Positions 44,077-52,765 of a stretch of DNA of 64,000 bases are shown piece after piece. The DNA comes from Indioceanicola profundi. GTDB lineage: Bacteria > Pseudomonadota > Alphaproteobacteria > Azospirillales > Azospirillaceae. Position 1 is the first letter of the stretch. Every line of letters starts with the position of its first letter. Both the position numbers and the translations under genes were made by a program. The notes under the pieces were generated by a model, which did no database searches, was not told the origin of the DNA, and saw nothing but the letters and a program-made list of their open reading frames with translations. The stretch spans positions 186,001 to 250,000 of the forward strand of contig NZ_CP030128.1 in the NCBI RefSeq assembly GCF_003568845.1. Direction: 5' to 3'.

Positions 44077-45408
44077 CTAGTATCGGTCCTTCTTTCCGCC
44101 CTTGCCGTTGTGGAAGAGGCGCAGGTCTATGGAGTTTGCCATTGCCTCGTAGCCAGCATCGCTGGGATGGAGATTGTCGCCGCTGTCATATGCCGGCAGC
44201 AGGCGGCGCGGGTTCGCGGGGTCACGCGTCACCTTGTCAAAATCAATGACGGCGTCGAAGGCTCCACTTGTGCGAATCCAATTGTTGACGGCCTGACGCT
44301 TGGCCTCGCCCTCCTCGCTAAAGTAGCCGGCCCCCTCGAAAGGTGTGAGGGTTGCGCCATAAATTTTCAGGCCCTTCGAGTGCGCACGCTCGATCAGCTG
44401 GCGGTATCCAGCGATAATGTCTTCCGCGTTTACTTCCTGATCGGGAAGGAATTCGGAGAAGCCGATGTCGTTAATGCCTTCGAGCACAACAACATACTCA
44501 GCTCCGGGCTGGGCCAATACATCCCGGTCAAAACGCGCCAGCGCGTTGGGACCGATGATATCGTGCAGCACGCGATTGCCGCTGATGCCGGCATTTGCCA
44601 CGGCGCGCTCTGGCCCCTTATTGTTCACATTGAGGCGCTCAGCCAGAACGTCGGGCCACCGGTTATTCTGATCCGTAGTAGCGGCGAAGCCGTCGGTGAT
44701 GGAGTCTCCTAGGGTCACGATGGTCGCGGCATCCTCTTCAGCCGTAACCTGGACGCCGGTAAGAAAGTATCGGCTTCCAGTCAGCTCCGCTCCCTCCATC
44801 CTGATGGTCTCGGTTGTGTCTCCTGCGGCGATGAAGGATGTTTGGCGGCCGAGCAGGTGAGCCGTTGCTGGACCAGTCTGCTCCGGCAGATACAGGCTGA
44901 CCGCGAGGCTTGCCAGATCCGGAATGGTGAGGTCGACAGGATCGCTAAGTACCGGTGCTCCGGGCGGAATAACAGTGGAGGTATTTCCGCCGAAGGTGAG
45001 CTGGCGCAGGCTCCCTTCCCTTATCCCGGAACCGACCTCGTGCAGCCCGATGCTGGCGGCGCCGATCTTCAGGGGTTGGTCTCCGATCTCGTTGGAGACG
45101 CGGATGCGAACCTGCGTACCGCCGGCGCTGACCCTAACGACGTGCCGGATCGTCTGATTGTTGAAGGTGTGCGGCTGTTCTTCAGGGTTCAAGCCGATAA
45201 CAGACGTCTGGGGACTGGCGTACCAGGTACTGACCCAGTGCTCGTCATGCCCATAGCGGCGGTAATCGTCGCGAGCAAATGCGCCGTCGGCCGGCGGCAT
45301 GGCCATAATTGCTAGCGCTAGCGACGTGGTCGCCAGCCGGAGCAGGCCGCGACGGCTTAACCAGCCGGTTCGCGAAGTTGGGGCAGACTGCGTATCTTTG
45401 GTTCGCAT
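44077..45408 (-). CDS. Secreted SGNH/GDSL hydrolase
   Basis: A 443-residue exported esterase-type protein. The N-terminus has a twin-arginine pattern (LSRRGLLRLATTSLALAIMA, cleaved near AFA-RD), so export in folded form is possible. An N-terminal beta domain (~55-215) precedes the SGNH core: block I VTLGDSITDGFA (Ser), block II Gly in NAGISGNRVL, block III LEGINDIG (Asn) and block V DNLHPSDAGYEAMA (Asp/His). GGGGGAA lies before ATG 45408. Two other SGNH genes in the window share this plan. Likely cargo of the surrounding T2SS. Confidence 0.92.
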   Translation of the reverse strand: MRTKDTQSAPTSRTGWLSRRGLLRLATTSLALAIMAMPPADGAFARDDYRRYGHDEHWVSTWYASPQTSVIGLNPEEQPHTFNNQTIRHVVRVSAGGTQVRIRVSNEIGDQPLKIGAASIGLHEVGSGIREGSLRQLTFGGNTSTVIPPGAPVLSDPVDLTIPDLASLAVSLYLPEQTGPATAHLLGRQTSFIAAGDTTETIRMEGAELTGSRYFLTGVQVTAEEDAATIVTLGDSITDGFAATTDQNNRWPDVLAERLNVNNKGPERAVANAGISGNRVLHDIIGPNALARFDRDVLAQPGAEYVVVLEGINDIGFSEFLPDQEVNAEDIIAGYRQLIERAHSKGLKIYGATLTPFEGAGYFSEEGEAKRQAVNNWIRTSGAFDAVIDFDKVTRDPANPRRLLPAYDSGDNLHPSDAGYEAMANSIDLRLFHNGKGGKKDRY

Positions 45409-45561
45409 AAGACGTTCCCCCGATTTTCGTTACTAGGATGCACGAAGGCATTCCGGCCCTATAGAGAGTCCGGTTGCTAAGGGCCCCGCGGAGCCAGCGA
45501 TCGCCGCGCCCTGACATGTTGGGCACCAGCGTGATAAAGGGCTACGATGGGGCGGACGCCG

Positions 45562-45873
45562 CTAGTCATGGCGACGGGACGGCTCACGATGGTGATTGCG
45601 CGCGAACAAGTCCAAGGGAATGAACTCACTCATCGCCCTTATCCCTTCGTCGTCGGAATGCAAATAATCGCCGCTGTCGGTGCCCCAACTCCCGTTCCAG
45701 CGACTATCGCCGCCGGGAAAGCCTCCATGAAGGCGCTCCCGGTCGCCAGATTGCGTGGCAACCGGGACAGAGGTTAATACAAATGTTTGTGCGGCGGCTC
45801 CCGTGACAAGCAATATGTGCCAACTGGGCGTGGCCAAACCAGCGGCGAAGCGAGACCGCGAATCTTTCTTCAT
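45562..45873 (-). pseudogene. Internally deleted SGNH hydrolase remnant
   Basis: A 103-codon frame starts like an exported protein (MKKDSRSRFAAGLATPSWHI, LLVTGAAAQTFVLTSVPVAT) and passes after a short junction to SGDYLHSDDEGIRAMSEFIP, which matches the C-terminal block V of the SGNH hydrolases (compare GDNLHPSDAGYEAMA in the neighbour at 44077). The entire catalytic core between is missing and Pro of the HPSD motif is Ser. This looks like the two ends of a fourth SGNH gene fused by deletion. Confidence 0.55.
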
Positions 45874-46147
45874 TTGTATTTCTCCAAAGTATCTATCTGC
45901 TGCGAGCGGAATTTTGAGAGAGAAAAAACTTTCCCAGCACCAACGCTGAGATCGGGATACTTATTGCGGGGGACAAGCCTGGTGCGCGGACAGATGGAAG
46001 ATGCATCAGGCCGCCCTCTTGTTCGGGAATGGCTGGAAGCCCGGCAAGCACGATTATTGGACAGGACATAGGGAATTTAGCTGCTCTGATATCCTTTGGC
46101 TCAGCCGGAGTTCCCAAGGTTACTCGCCCGTCCGGATCGAGCGCGCA

Positions 46148-47560
46148 TTATTCCTGACGGATATAAGCTGCCGTGACAGGCTTCGACGGGAACAGCCCAC
46201 CTATATCGCTGCCGTCGCCTGAGCCGCGCCTCCGCTGTCGGCCGATCCAGAATCGAGTACCCGATATGGCCATAACGGCAATTCCGAGCGGCAGTGCAAT
46301 CAAGATGATTGCCGCGATATCCACATCCGGCCACTGGACATATTCTAGCCCAGCGAAACGTTCGAGCATCCAATGCCAAGCCGTATGCGCAACGAGCGCC
46401 GACAACAGTGCGATGCAAGCGCGGCGCGCCCGTTCGCCGTTAAAGACCAGAGATAGAACAGGCAGCACGAGTATCAGGAACAGAACCTGGCCAAGCTCGA
46501 CGCCGACATTGAAGGAAACCAGCGATAGCATGACATGGCTTCCCGCGAACTGCAGCTCCTCGCGAAGAAGGAATGAGAATCCGAATCCGTGCACAAGGCC
46601 GAACAGACCCGTGACGACCCAGCGTCGGCGACGCGCCGTATCCGCCACATCAGGGAACCAGGCGCTGACGATGTTCTCCGCGGCCATGTAGACGATGGAA
46701 AGCGCAATCAGGGCTTCAATCAGCGGCGGAAACCAGTTGCCGGACGGCGCGATGCCGAATGCGGCAGCCACCAGCGTGACGGAATGCCCGATGGTGAAAG
46801 ATGTGACCACCGCCAGAAGCGGCCAGAATTGGCGCAACCGGAACGGCAACGCCAGGCAGAGCAGAAAAAGGAGGTGATCAATTCCCTCGAGAATATGATG
46901 AAATCCAAGGGATACAAAGCTGCCTGCGGCATAACGCCAGCTTGGGTCGAGCGGTATCCAACGCTTGTCGCCATGGATCTGAAGAAGGCGTGCGGGCCTG
47001 CCCGGCGAGCGGAATTCTACGAACATTTTCATGCGCCCTGACAAGCCGAAGGCGCTGTCTATGGACAACGCGAATTCCGACCGATCGGACTGGATCGGAT
47101 AGTTCAATAGGACATCAAGATAACCCTGGTTCCAGAATACATTTGTTTCGGGCGGCAAGGCCGGACCGCGAATGTGGTCCCTGGCCTGTTCAAAACTGGT
47201 GAAACTATCTTCGGAGGGTAGAGAGATACGGCTTTGCGCATGTATTGGCGTCAGTTCGACGCTGTTCTCATAGAGAGAAAATTCGGTCGCCGTGGCGCGC
47301 ATAGCCTGATCCAAGCCGGTCTGGAGCTTGGGCAGGTCGAGATATCCTGGCCCGCGCTTGGGCAGGCTCATGCCTTCCATCACGGCTAGCGGAATTCGGT
47401 GCATAACGGTAAGAGAATTGCCTTCCGGCTTAACGTAGGACCGAATCAAGATTTCGTCTGGGATATCGTGAGCCGCACTTGTCTTCGCGAGGCACAGCGA
47501 AGCAAGAACAACGCAAAACAGCAAGGATAGATGCCATTGCTGGAAAAGGATTCTATACAC
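46148..47560 (-). CDS. HupE/UreJ_2-family membrane protein
   Basis: A 470-residue protein from GTG 47560 (GGGGAGGACA ahead). A signal peptide (LSLLFCVVLASLCLAKTSAA) and a ~200-residue exported beta domain precede the HupE/UreJ_2 membrane domain with about seven helices. Conserved motifs are GFHHILEGIDHLLFLLCLAL, SFTIGHSVTLVAAAFG, GLVHGFGFSFLLREEL and SFNVGVELGQVLFL. The His- and Asp-rich motif HHILEGIDH suggests metal binding; related HupE/UreJ proteins are linked to nickel or cobalt. Why it lies in a T2SS locus is unclear. Confidence 0.87.
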   Translation of the reverse strand: MYRILFQQWHLSLLFCVVLASLCLAKTSAAHDIPDEILIRSYVKPEGNSLTVMHRIPLAVMEGMSLPKRGPGYLDLPKLQTGLDQAMRATATEFSLYENSVELTPIHAQSRISLPSEDSFTSFEQARDHIRGPALPPETNVFWNQGYLDVLLNYPIQSDRSEFALSIDSAFGLSGRMKMFVEFRSPGRPARLLQIHGDKRWIPLDPSWRYAAGSFVSLGFHHILEGIDHLLFLLCLALPFRLRQFWPLLAVVTSFTIGHSVTLVAAAFGIAPSGNWFPPLIEALIALSIVYMAAENIVSAWFPDVADTARRRRWVVTGLFGLVHGFGFSFLLREELQFAGSHVMLSLVSFNVGVELGQVLFLILVLPVLSLVFNGERARRACIALLSALVAHTAWHWMLERFAGLEYVQWPDVDIAAIILIALPLGIAVMAISGTRFWIGRQRRRGSGDGSDIGGLFPSKPVTAAYIRQE

Positions 47561-47618
47561 TATTGTCCTCCCCGCAGATGCAGGCCCTTATTTGGATTTT
47601 TTGGGCGCGTGCCGCAGA

Positions 47619-47646
47619 ACGGCCTGGCACCCAAGTGCCAGGCCGT
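47619..47646 (-). terminator. Hairpin downstream of the NHL-repeat gene
   Basis: A perfect 12-bp inverted repeat ACGGCCTGGCAC / GTGCCAGGCCGT with a 4-nt loop starts 10 bp after the NHL-repeat stop codon on the minus strand. No long T-run follows directly, but position and strength suggest a transcription end or attenuator before the HupE-like gene. Confidence 0.6.
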
Positions 47647-47655
47647 ATTCACTCA

Positions 47656-49146
47656 TTATTTGTTGCTCGTGCGGCAGCCACGTGAGCCGTAGCGCAGAAA
47701 CTTCTGGGCTCTCTTGCCGGTATCGACTTCGGCCGTATACATGTTGCCGTCGGAGTCGGTTGCGACGTTGTGAACCCAGTGGAATTCGCCGGCATGCCGA
47801 CCGTGCCGCGAGAAGGTGGAGAGAAGCTCCAGGCTCGTGCGATGCAGCGTGTCGGCATATTGATTGGTGCCGTCCACATTGTGCAGGCAGCTCTGCCGCC
47901 GGTCGGAGGAGGTGTCGAGATCCCAAACAGACCCGTTCCCCAGCGTGTCAGCACGAATGTATTTTTCTGTGACGAAGCCGCAAGTACCTTCGTTTCCGTT
48001 CTGGTTGGTACATGCCCGTCCGACTTCGTTCTTTTTGAAGACCTGAATGCGGTTATTCACGCGGTCGCACACATAGACGAGATTATCGTCAGTGATGCGC
48101 ACGCAGTGCACTGGGTTCCGGAAATAGGGGATGATCTGTTCCCCGCGATCATTGGCGTAGGGCCCAGCATCGTCCGAAGCCGCGTCATTGACGGGATTCT
48201 GCCCGTAAGCGCCCCAATGCCGCTTGTACTCGCCGGTTTCGGCATCGACCACCACGATGCGATGGTTGCCATAACCGTCGGCGATATAGAGCTCATTGGT
48301 CTTGGGGTCGACCTCCATATCGGCGGGCAGGTAGAGACGCGGTGTTCCGTTGTCAGCACCGTTGGTGTCGTTGCTGTCCGGGCCAACGAATCCGGGCTGG
48401 CCGACCCGCATCAGGAACGTACCATCAGCGGAGAATTTGAGCACATGAGAGTCTGCCCCATGCGTCCCGGCCCACGGGAAACCACCTTGCCCGCTGCCAT
48501 TGCCGGCGATGTAAACATTGTCATTGTGATCAACGTAAATCCCATGCTCGCCGGCCGGCCAGACGCAGCCTTCGTCCTCTTTACAGCGCCCGCCGATAAA
48601 ACCTGGATCGGCCGGGCCACCCCAGGCGCGAAGCAGATTTCCCTCGCGGTCGAACTGCATCACGGCAGGGGCCGGATTGCAGCAATCCGCTAAGGGCCCG
48701 TTCGGACGCGGGTGTCCCAAGGCACTGATAGGAACGCCTGCATCGTTGGTGGCTTCCTCTCCGGTAGTGGGATCGGTGTAAGCGCCCATGGCCGCCGCCT
48801 CGTCGCTGGTAAGGCTGCGGGCACGCTGGACGATCCAGATACGATCGCGCCGATCTACCGCGATGCCGCCAACCTGGCCCACTGTCCATTGGTTGGGCAG
48901 TGCCTTCGGCCATCCCGCGTCAACGACGAAGTTCGGAGCGTTGCGGATTGCCCCATCTTCCGGCAAGGTGCGATCCACCAGTCGTTTCAGCGAGTCCAAG
49001 ACATCACTGAAATCGAGCCCTCCGCCGCGCACCAAGCCATAGTGGCGCGAGTCCGTTGACTCCGCGAATGCGGACCCGGCGCTCATAGCGTTGACCGCCA
49101 GGAGCGCAGTAACTGTAGCCGCACGCATAAGCATGCTATTTTTCAT
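47656..49146 (-). CDS. Exported NHL-repeat beta-propeller protein
   Basis: A 496-residue exported protein: signal peptide MKNSMLMRAATVTALLAVNA, cleaved near AFA-ES, then a chain of NHL-type blades: VGGIAVDRRDRIWIVQRA, VMQFDREGNLLRAWGG, HGIYVDHNDNVYIAGNG, VLKFSADGTFLMRVGQPG, DMEVDPKTNELYIADGYGNH, VRITDDNLVYVCDRVNNRIQ and VHNVATDSDGNMYTAEVDTG. Several Cys pairs would form disulfides outside the cytoplasm. ATG 49146 is 6 nt after GGGAGGAA; upstream codons add a non-signal extension. NHL propellers bind ligands or act as lyases (peptidylglycine type), and the function here is unknown. A T2SS cargo role is possible. Confidence 0.88.
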   Translation of the reverse strand: MKNSMLMRAATVTALLAVNAMSAGSAFAESTDSRHYGLVRGGGLDFSDVLDSLKRLVDRTLPEDGAIRNAPNFVVDAGWPKALPNQWTVGQVGGIAVDRRDRIWIVQRARSLTSDEAAAMGAYTDPTTGEEATNDAGVPISALGHPRPNGPLADCCNPAPAVMQFDREGNLLRAWGGPADPGFIGGRCKEDEGCVWPAGEHGIYVDHNDNVYIAGNGSGQGGFPWAGTHGADSHVLKFSADGTFLMRVGQPGFVGPDSNDTNGADNGTPRLYLPADMEVDPKTNELYIADGYGNHRIVVVDAETGEYKRHWGAYGQNPVNDAASDDAGPYANDRGEQIIPYFRNPVHCVRITDDNLVYVCDRVNNRIQVFKKNEVGRACTNQNGNEGTCGFVTEKYIRADTLGNGSVWDLDTSSDRRQSCLHNVDGTNQYADTLHRTSLELLSTFSRHGRHAGEFHWVHNVATDSDGNMYTAEVDTGKRAQKFLRYGSRGCRTSNK

Positions 49147-49628
49147 CATTTCCTCCCATAGCGTTTCTGTAGGCGGACCTACAGTCTTGCTTACCCGACG
49201 CAGGGCCGATGCGTGGTGAAAGCGCGCCACGGAATGGTCCCGCGGGATGTTGGCATTCAAGAGATTAAATCGGATGCTCGGGACCGAGCGGCAAATAACT
49301 GTTCCTGCTCCCAGAGCAACAGAAACTCGTATGCGGCGGCCCTCAGCCTAAAGTGCGAGAGGCAGTCATGCTGAAAAGCACCTGCACAGTCGCAGGATAT
49401 GACTATCGGACCAAGTTCACATGTTAGAAGGCGACGATGCTGCTGTCAAAACCTTTAAGTAAAGGAATCGAATCTATTCAGAGTGGGCGTGTAGAAAACG
49501 GAGGATGACTTTTGTCGTTAGCGTCTCGCCATGAGTCGTTTGCGAGGCAGGGCGGTCGCATAAATATACGATAGAATCTGGTTTCCCCGCCCCTTTCTGG
49601 CGGCGAGCAGAAGGCAGGGTTGATCACT
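49147..49628. other. Intergenic region between NHL gene and gspJ
   Basis: About 480 bp. The part next to 49146 should hold the NHL promoter; the other end is the 3' flank of the gspJ operon. No gene or clear terminator hairpin was recognised. Confidence 0.4.
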
Positions 49629-50234
49629 TTATCTTGAGATACGGGGCGCCGCCAACACGGAAGGAAGCACATTCCCATCCGCGTCGGCCATATCTATCCG
49701 GACAAGAAGGGGCAGTGCTGTGGCGTCGCGCCAGCTGTTATGCCAGCTAAGGCCCGCTTCATCCCTAACTCGCCCAAAATAGGCGAAACGGACTGAGATG
49801 ATGCCGGCATGAAGGACAGTTTCACGTTCCGCTTTCCCGGGCGGCAGGCCGGTGTAGGGCTGCCAAGTAATGACGAGACCCCGCTCGTTCGCGGTGACAG
49901 CGTAGACCTGCAGGCCACCGGCAGGCACGCTTTGCGGAGCCGGCCCGACAAAGGACAGATGGTCTGCGGCGCCGTCAAAAAGGATGATGTCGCCCGACCA
50001 TGAAATCGGAACGGCAGGATCGGCAGCGGCAATTCGGGTCCGTAGAAATGATTGGGCTGCCGCCAAACGACCGGCACCGTCGAGGCGGTCGGCATAGCGT
50101 CCGACATGATTGGTCGCCAGTTGGAAGGCTGCCGCGAGGACAACCCCGAGCAAGGACAGCAGCAGCATCGCAACCAGGAGCTCGACCAACGTAAACCCCT
50201 GTTCCCTTGGATCAGTCCAGAAGGGCTTGTTCAT
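49629..50234 (-). CDS. gspJ: Type II secretion minor pseudopilin GspJ
   Basis: A 201-residue minor pseudopilin. The class III prepilin signal is EQGFTLVELLVAMLLLSLLG, with Gly-Phe cleavage and Glu5. Downstream are features of GspJ: AGRLAAAQSFLRTRIAAADP, DGAADHLSFVGPAP and VLHAGIISVRFAYFGRV. It overlaps gspI by 4 bp and ends the gspO-E-F-G-H-I-J transcription unit. Within the pseudopilus tip it would bind GspI and GspK. Confidence 0.92.
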   Translation of the reverse strand: MNKPFWTDPREQGFTLVELLVAMLLLSLLGVVLAAAFQLATNHVGRYADRLDGAGRLAAAQSFLRTRIAAADPAVPISWSGDIILFDGAADHLSFVGPAPQSVPAGGLQVYAVTANERGLVITWQPYTGLPPGKAERETVLHAGIISVRFAYFGRVRDEAGLSWHNSWRDATALPLLVRIDMADADGNVLPSVLAAPRISR

Positions 50235-50623
50235 TCCGCGGCCCCTGACATAAGGGCGGAAAGGGTAATGTTTCGCTGCCGAGGACCTTCCGACCAGAGC
50301 ACTGAAACAGTGACCAGATAAGGGCGCAAGCTTGCATCCTGGGGCTGGGGCAGGAAGTCCCAGAGCTGGACCTTGAACCTGCGCTCATAACGACTATCGA
50401 TCTGCTCGATATCCTCGCCCGGAACGAGATGTAGGCGCGCCCGATATAGCTCAAGACCGGATTCTGCCAGGAGAAGAGCGCGGCTGGTGTTCTCGGCCAG
50501 CGCGCCTGCCCGCAGGCCAAGCGAGAACAGGCTCTGTAAAGGCAACAAAACGACCATCGCCACGACGAGGGCGACCAGCACTTCGACAAGGGTGAAACCG
50601 CGCTGCCACGCCCTAGTTTGCAC
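50231..50623 (-). CDS. gspI: Type II secretion minor pseudopilin GspI
   Basis: A 130-residue minor pseudopilin. The start is set at GTG 50623, which gives VQTRAWQRGFTLVEVLVALV, a prepilin leader of normal length; a frame from 50731 would add an implausible leader overlapping gspH. After the hydrophobic helix come ENTSRALLLAESGLELYRAR and VSVLWSEGPRQRNITLSALM, as in GspI. The start overlaps the gspH end by 11 bp and the stop overlaps gspJ by 4 bp. Confidence 0.85.
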   Translation of the reverse strand: MQTRAWQRGFTLVEVLVALVVAMVVLLPLQSLFSLGLRAGALAENTSRALLLAESGLELYRARLHLVPGEDIEQIDSRYERRFKVQLWDFLPQPQDASLRPYLVTVSVLWSEGPRQRNITLSALMSGAAE

Positions 50624-51065
50624 GCTCCACCTGTTCCCGGATGGTAATGCCGCCGTCCAGCCAATCCACCAGGATGTCATAGGCGACATCTCGAACTGCC
50701 AAGGTGATGCCGCCGCCGCTGGAGCTACCATCCGGGTAGAAGCGAATGGTCGCCGATCCCTCCAGAATCTGCTCCTCCGCTGTCCGCACGCTCATCGCTA
50801 GCCCAGGAGGGAGCATGTTGCGGGCCTCGCCCTGCGCCCAGAACGAATTGGTGGAGAGGTCGGCATGGAAATACCGGCTATGATTGGCAATCAACGCTTG
50901 GCTCCTGGCCTCGCGCAGGGTTGCGGCAATGTCGTGGGCGGCATTGAGCAAGTCTCTGCGGCCGGGTCCCATCGACAGGCTGGGCAGTGCGACGGCAAGC
51001 ACAGCTCCCACGATGGCGAGCACCACCAGAAGCTCGACCAGGGTAAAGCCTTGCTGCCGCCGCAT
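50613..51065 (-). CDS. gspH: Type II secretion minor pseudopilin GspH
   Basis: A 150-residue pseudopilin with leader RRQQGFTLVELLVVLAIVGA and the GspH/FimT-like globular part: HDIAATLREARSQALIANHS, then ATIRFYPDGSSSGGGITLAV. It links the pseudopilus tip to the GspG shaft. The DGSSSGGxI turn is the typical GspH signature. It lies 16 bp after gspG. Confidence 0.92.
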   Translation of the reverse strand: MRRQQGFTLVELLVVLAIVGAVLAVALPSLSMGPGRRDLLNAAHDIAATLREARSQALIANHSRYFHADLSTNSFWAQGEARNMLPPGLAMSVRTAEEQILEGSATIRFYPDGSSSGGGITLAVRDVAYDILVDWLDGGITIREQVERAN

Positions 51066-51081
51066 TTCCGTTCACCTGCAT

Positions 51082-51531
51082 TTACCGGCCCATCACGATG
51101 TCCGCATCATCGCCGGAGCCGCCGGGGGCGTTGTCGGCGCCAAGACTGAAGATTTCGTATTTGCCGCTCTGGCCGGGCTGACGGTACTGGTACGGGCGGC
51201 CCCAAGGATCCTGCGGCAGGCTATCTACCTCCAGATACGGCCCGTTCCAGCCCGAGACGCGCTGGGGTGCCGCCATCAGCGCGTCGAGTCCCTCTTGCTG
51301 CGTCGGATAGCGCCCAACATCAATCACGAACATGTCCAGAGCCGTTTGGAAATTGCGCATTTCCAGCTTGGCGGTGTCGGTCCGCGCCCGGCCCAAATAT
51401 CCGAGCACGCGTGGGGCGGCCACGGAGGTGAGCAGGCCGAGAATAACCAGGACCACGAGCAACTCCACCATGGTGAAGCCCTCCTGTCCGCATCGCCGAG
51501 CCGCAACGTTCCTAGCGTCGGTCCGTAGCAT
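51082..51531 (-). CDS. gspG: Type II secretion major pseudopilin GspG
   Basis: A 149-residue major pseudopilin. The prepilin signal is GQEGFTMVELLVVLVILGLL; the signature of GspG follows: RTDTAKLEMRNFQTALDMFV, GRYPTQQEGLDALMAAPQ, WNGPYLEVDSLPQDPWGRPY and YEIFSLGADNAPGGSGDDAD, with acidic residues that bind calcium in known members. GspG subunits form the shaft of the pseudopilus. Confidence 0.96.
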   Translation of the reverse strand: MLRTDARNVAARRCGQEGFTMVELLVVLVILGLLTSVAAPRVLGYLGRARTDTAKLEMRNFQTALDMFVIDVGRYPTQQEGLDALMAAPQRVSGWNGPYLEVDSLPQDPWGRPYQYRQPGQSGKYEIFSLGADNAPGGSGDDADIVMGR

Positions 51532-51546
51532 GGATATTCCCCCTGA

Positions 51547-52764
51547 TCACATGGTTATATCGTAGACGCTGAGCATGGCCGTCAGAATCACCATGATCAC
51601 GCCTGCCACGACCAGACCCAGCGCGATCGTAATGGCAGGCGTTAAAAGAGCCAGGGCGCGATCAATAGCGCGCTTTGTATCCGTTTCTAGAATATCAGCC
51701 AACTTGAGCAGCATCTCGTCCTGCCGTCCGGTCTCTTCACCGACCCGGAGCATATGGCTCACCAGGGCCGGAAAGACGTCGGTTCTGCGCATGGGTTCGG
51801 CGAACCCGCGGCCAGCGCGCACCTCATTGGCGACTGTATCCAGCGCATCGGCAAAGACCCGGCTACGCGTCACGTCGCGGGTCAACCCGATCGCCGCCGG
51901 AAGGGCGACACCGTTGCGCAGCATGGAACCGAGCGCACGACAGATATGGGCAGACTCTGCTTTGGCGGCCAGTTCGCCGACCACGGGAGCGGCATAGAGC
52001 CGCCGCTCCCAATTTACGCGAGCCGTGGGATTCCTCAGGTGACGCATAAACACCAAGACAGTGATGAGAGGGACGAGCATGATCGCCCACCACCACTCAT
52101 TGATGAGCTGCGAGAATGCTAAAAGATTGGCGGCAGCTCCTGGAAGGGCGTCCCCAGCCTGCTTAAACATCGGCTTGAAACGGGGAACAACCGCACCGAA
52201 CAGAATAAAAAGGGATATCAGGCAGGTCAGGGTCACGACGGCCGGATATATGAGAGCCGACTTGATGTGTTCGCGGGTTTCTTGCGCCCGTTCAAGATAA
52301 AGAGCCAAGCGTTCGAGCGCAGTATGCAGTTGTCCTCCGGCCTCCCCGGCGCGCACCATGCTGACATATTGAGGCGGGAATGCGCTGGGTTGGGCTGCCA
52401 TCGCATCGGCGACGGAGGATCCGCCGCTTACGCTATCGAGTATCTTCCCCAGGACGGCGCGCGCGGCCGGGCGTCGGGCGGCTTCGCGTAGAACGGAAAG
52501 AGCATCGTCCAGGGCAAGACCGGCGTTGAGCAAGGTGGCCAGTTGAGCCGTTAAAGCCGCCAGCGCCGTGGGCGAAAGCCTACCAGCACGCTGCAGCGTG
52601 ATACGCATCGCGGGCAGCGCGGCTGAACCTGCTTCCTCAACGCGGATCGGGATTTGACCCAACGCGTGCAGCCGGTCGACCACCGCTGCACGCGTTTGCG
52701 CGTCGATCACGCCTTCCACCGTTTCTGTGCCGTTCTGAACGGCCATATAGCGGAACCGCGGCAT
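51547..52764 (-). CDS. gspF: Type II secretion inner-membrane platform protein GspF
   Basis: A 405-residue polytopic platform protein with two repeated GspF domains (~70-195 and ~270-395) and three membrane helices. Visible blocks are LTAQLATLLNAGLALDDALS, FPPQYVSMVRAGEAGGQLHT, IYPAVVTLTCLISLFILFG, ICRALGSMLRNGVALPAAIG and VSHMLRVGEETGRQDEMLLK. It connects the GspE ATPase to the pseudopilus. It starts 2 bp before the end of gspE. Confidence 0.95.
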   Translation of the reverse strand: MPRFRYMAVQNGTETVEGVIDAQTRAAVVDRLHALGQIPIRVEEAGSAALPAMRITLQRAGRLSPTALAALTAQLATLLNAGLALDDALSVLREAARRPAARAVLGKILDSVSGGSSVADAMAAQPSAFPPQYVSMVRAGEAGGQLHTALERLALYLERAQETREHIKSALIYPAVVTLTCLISLFILFGAVVPRFKPMFKQAGDALPGAAANLLAFSQLINEWWWAIMLVPLITVLVFMRHLRNPTARVNWERRLYAAPVVGELAAKAESAHICRALGSMLRNGVALPAAIGLTRDVTRSRVFADALDTVANEVRAGRGFAEPMRRTDVFPALVSHMLRVGEETGRQDEMLLKLADILETDTKRAIDRALALLTPAITIALGLVVAGVIMVILTAMLSVYDITM

Positions 52765-52765
52765 G

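Noticed and set aside
47770-48693. A 307-codon open frame on the plus strand
   Set aside because: Shadow of the NHL-repeat gene; no ribosome site and no repeats of its own.
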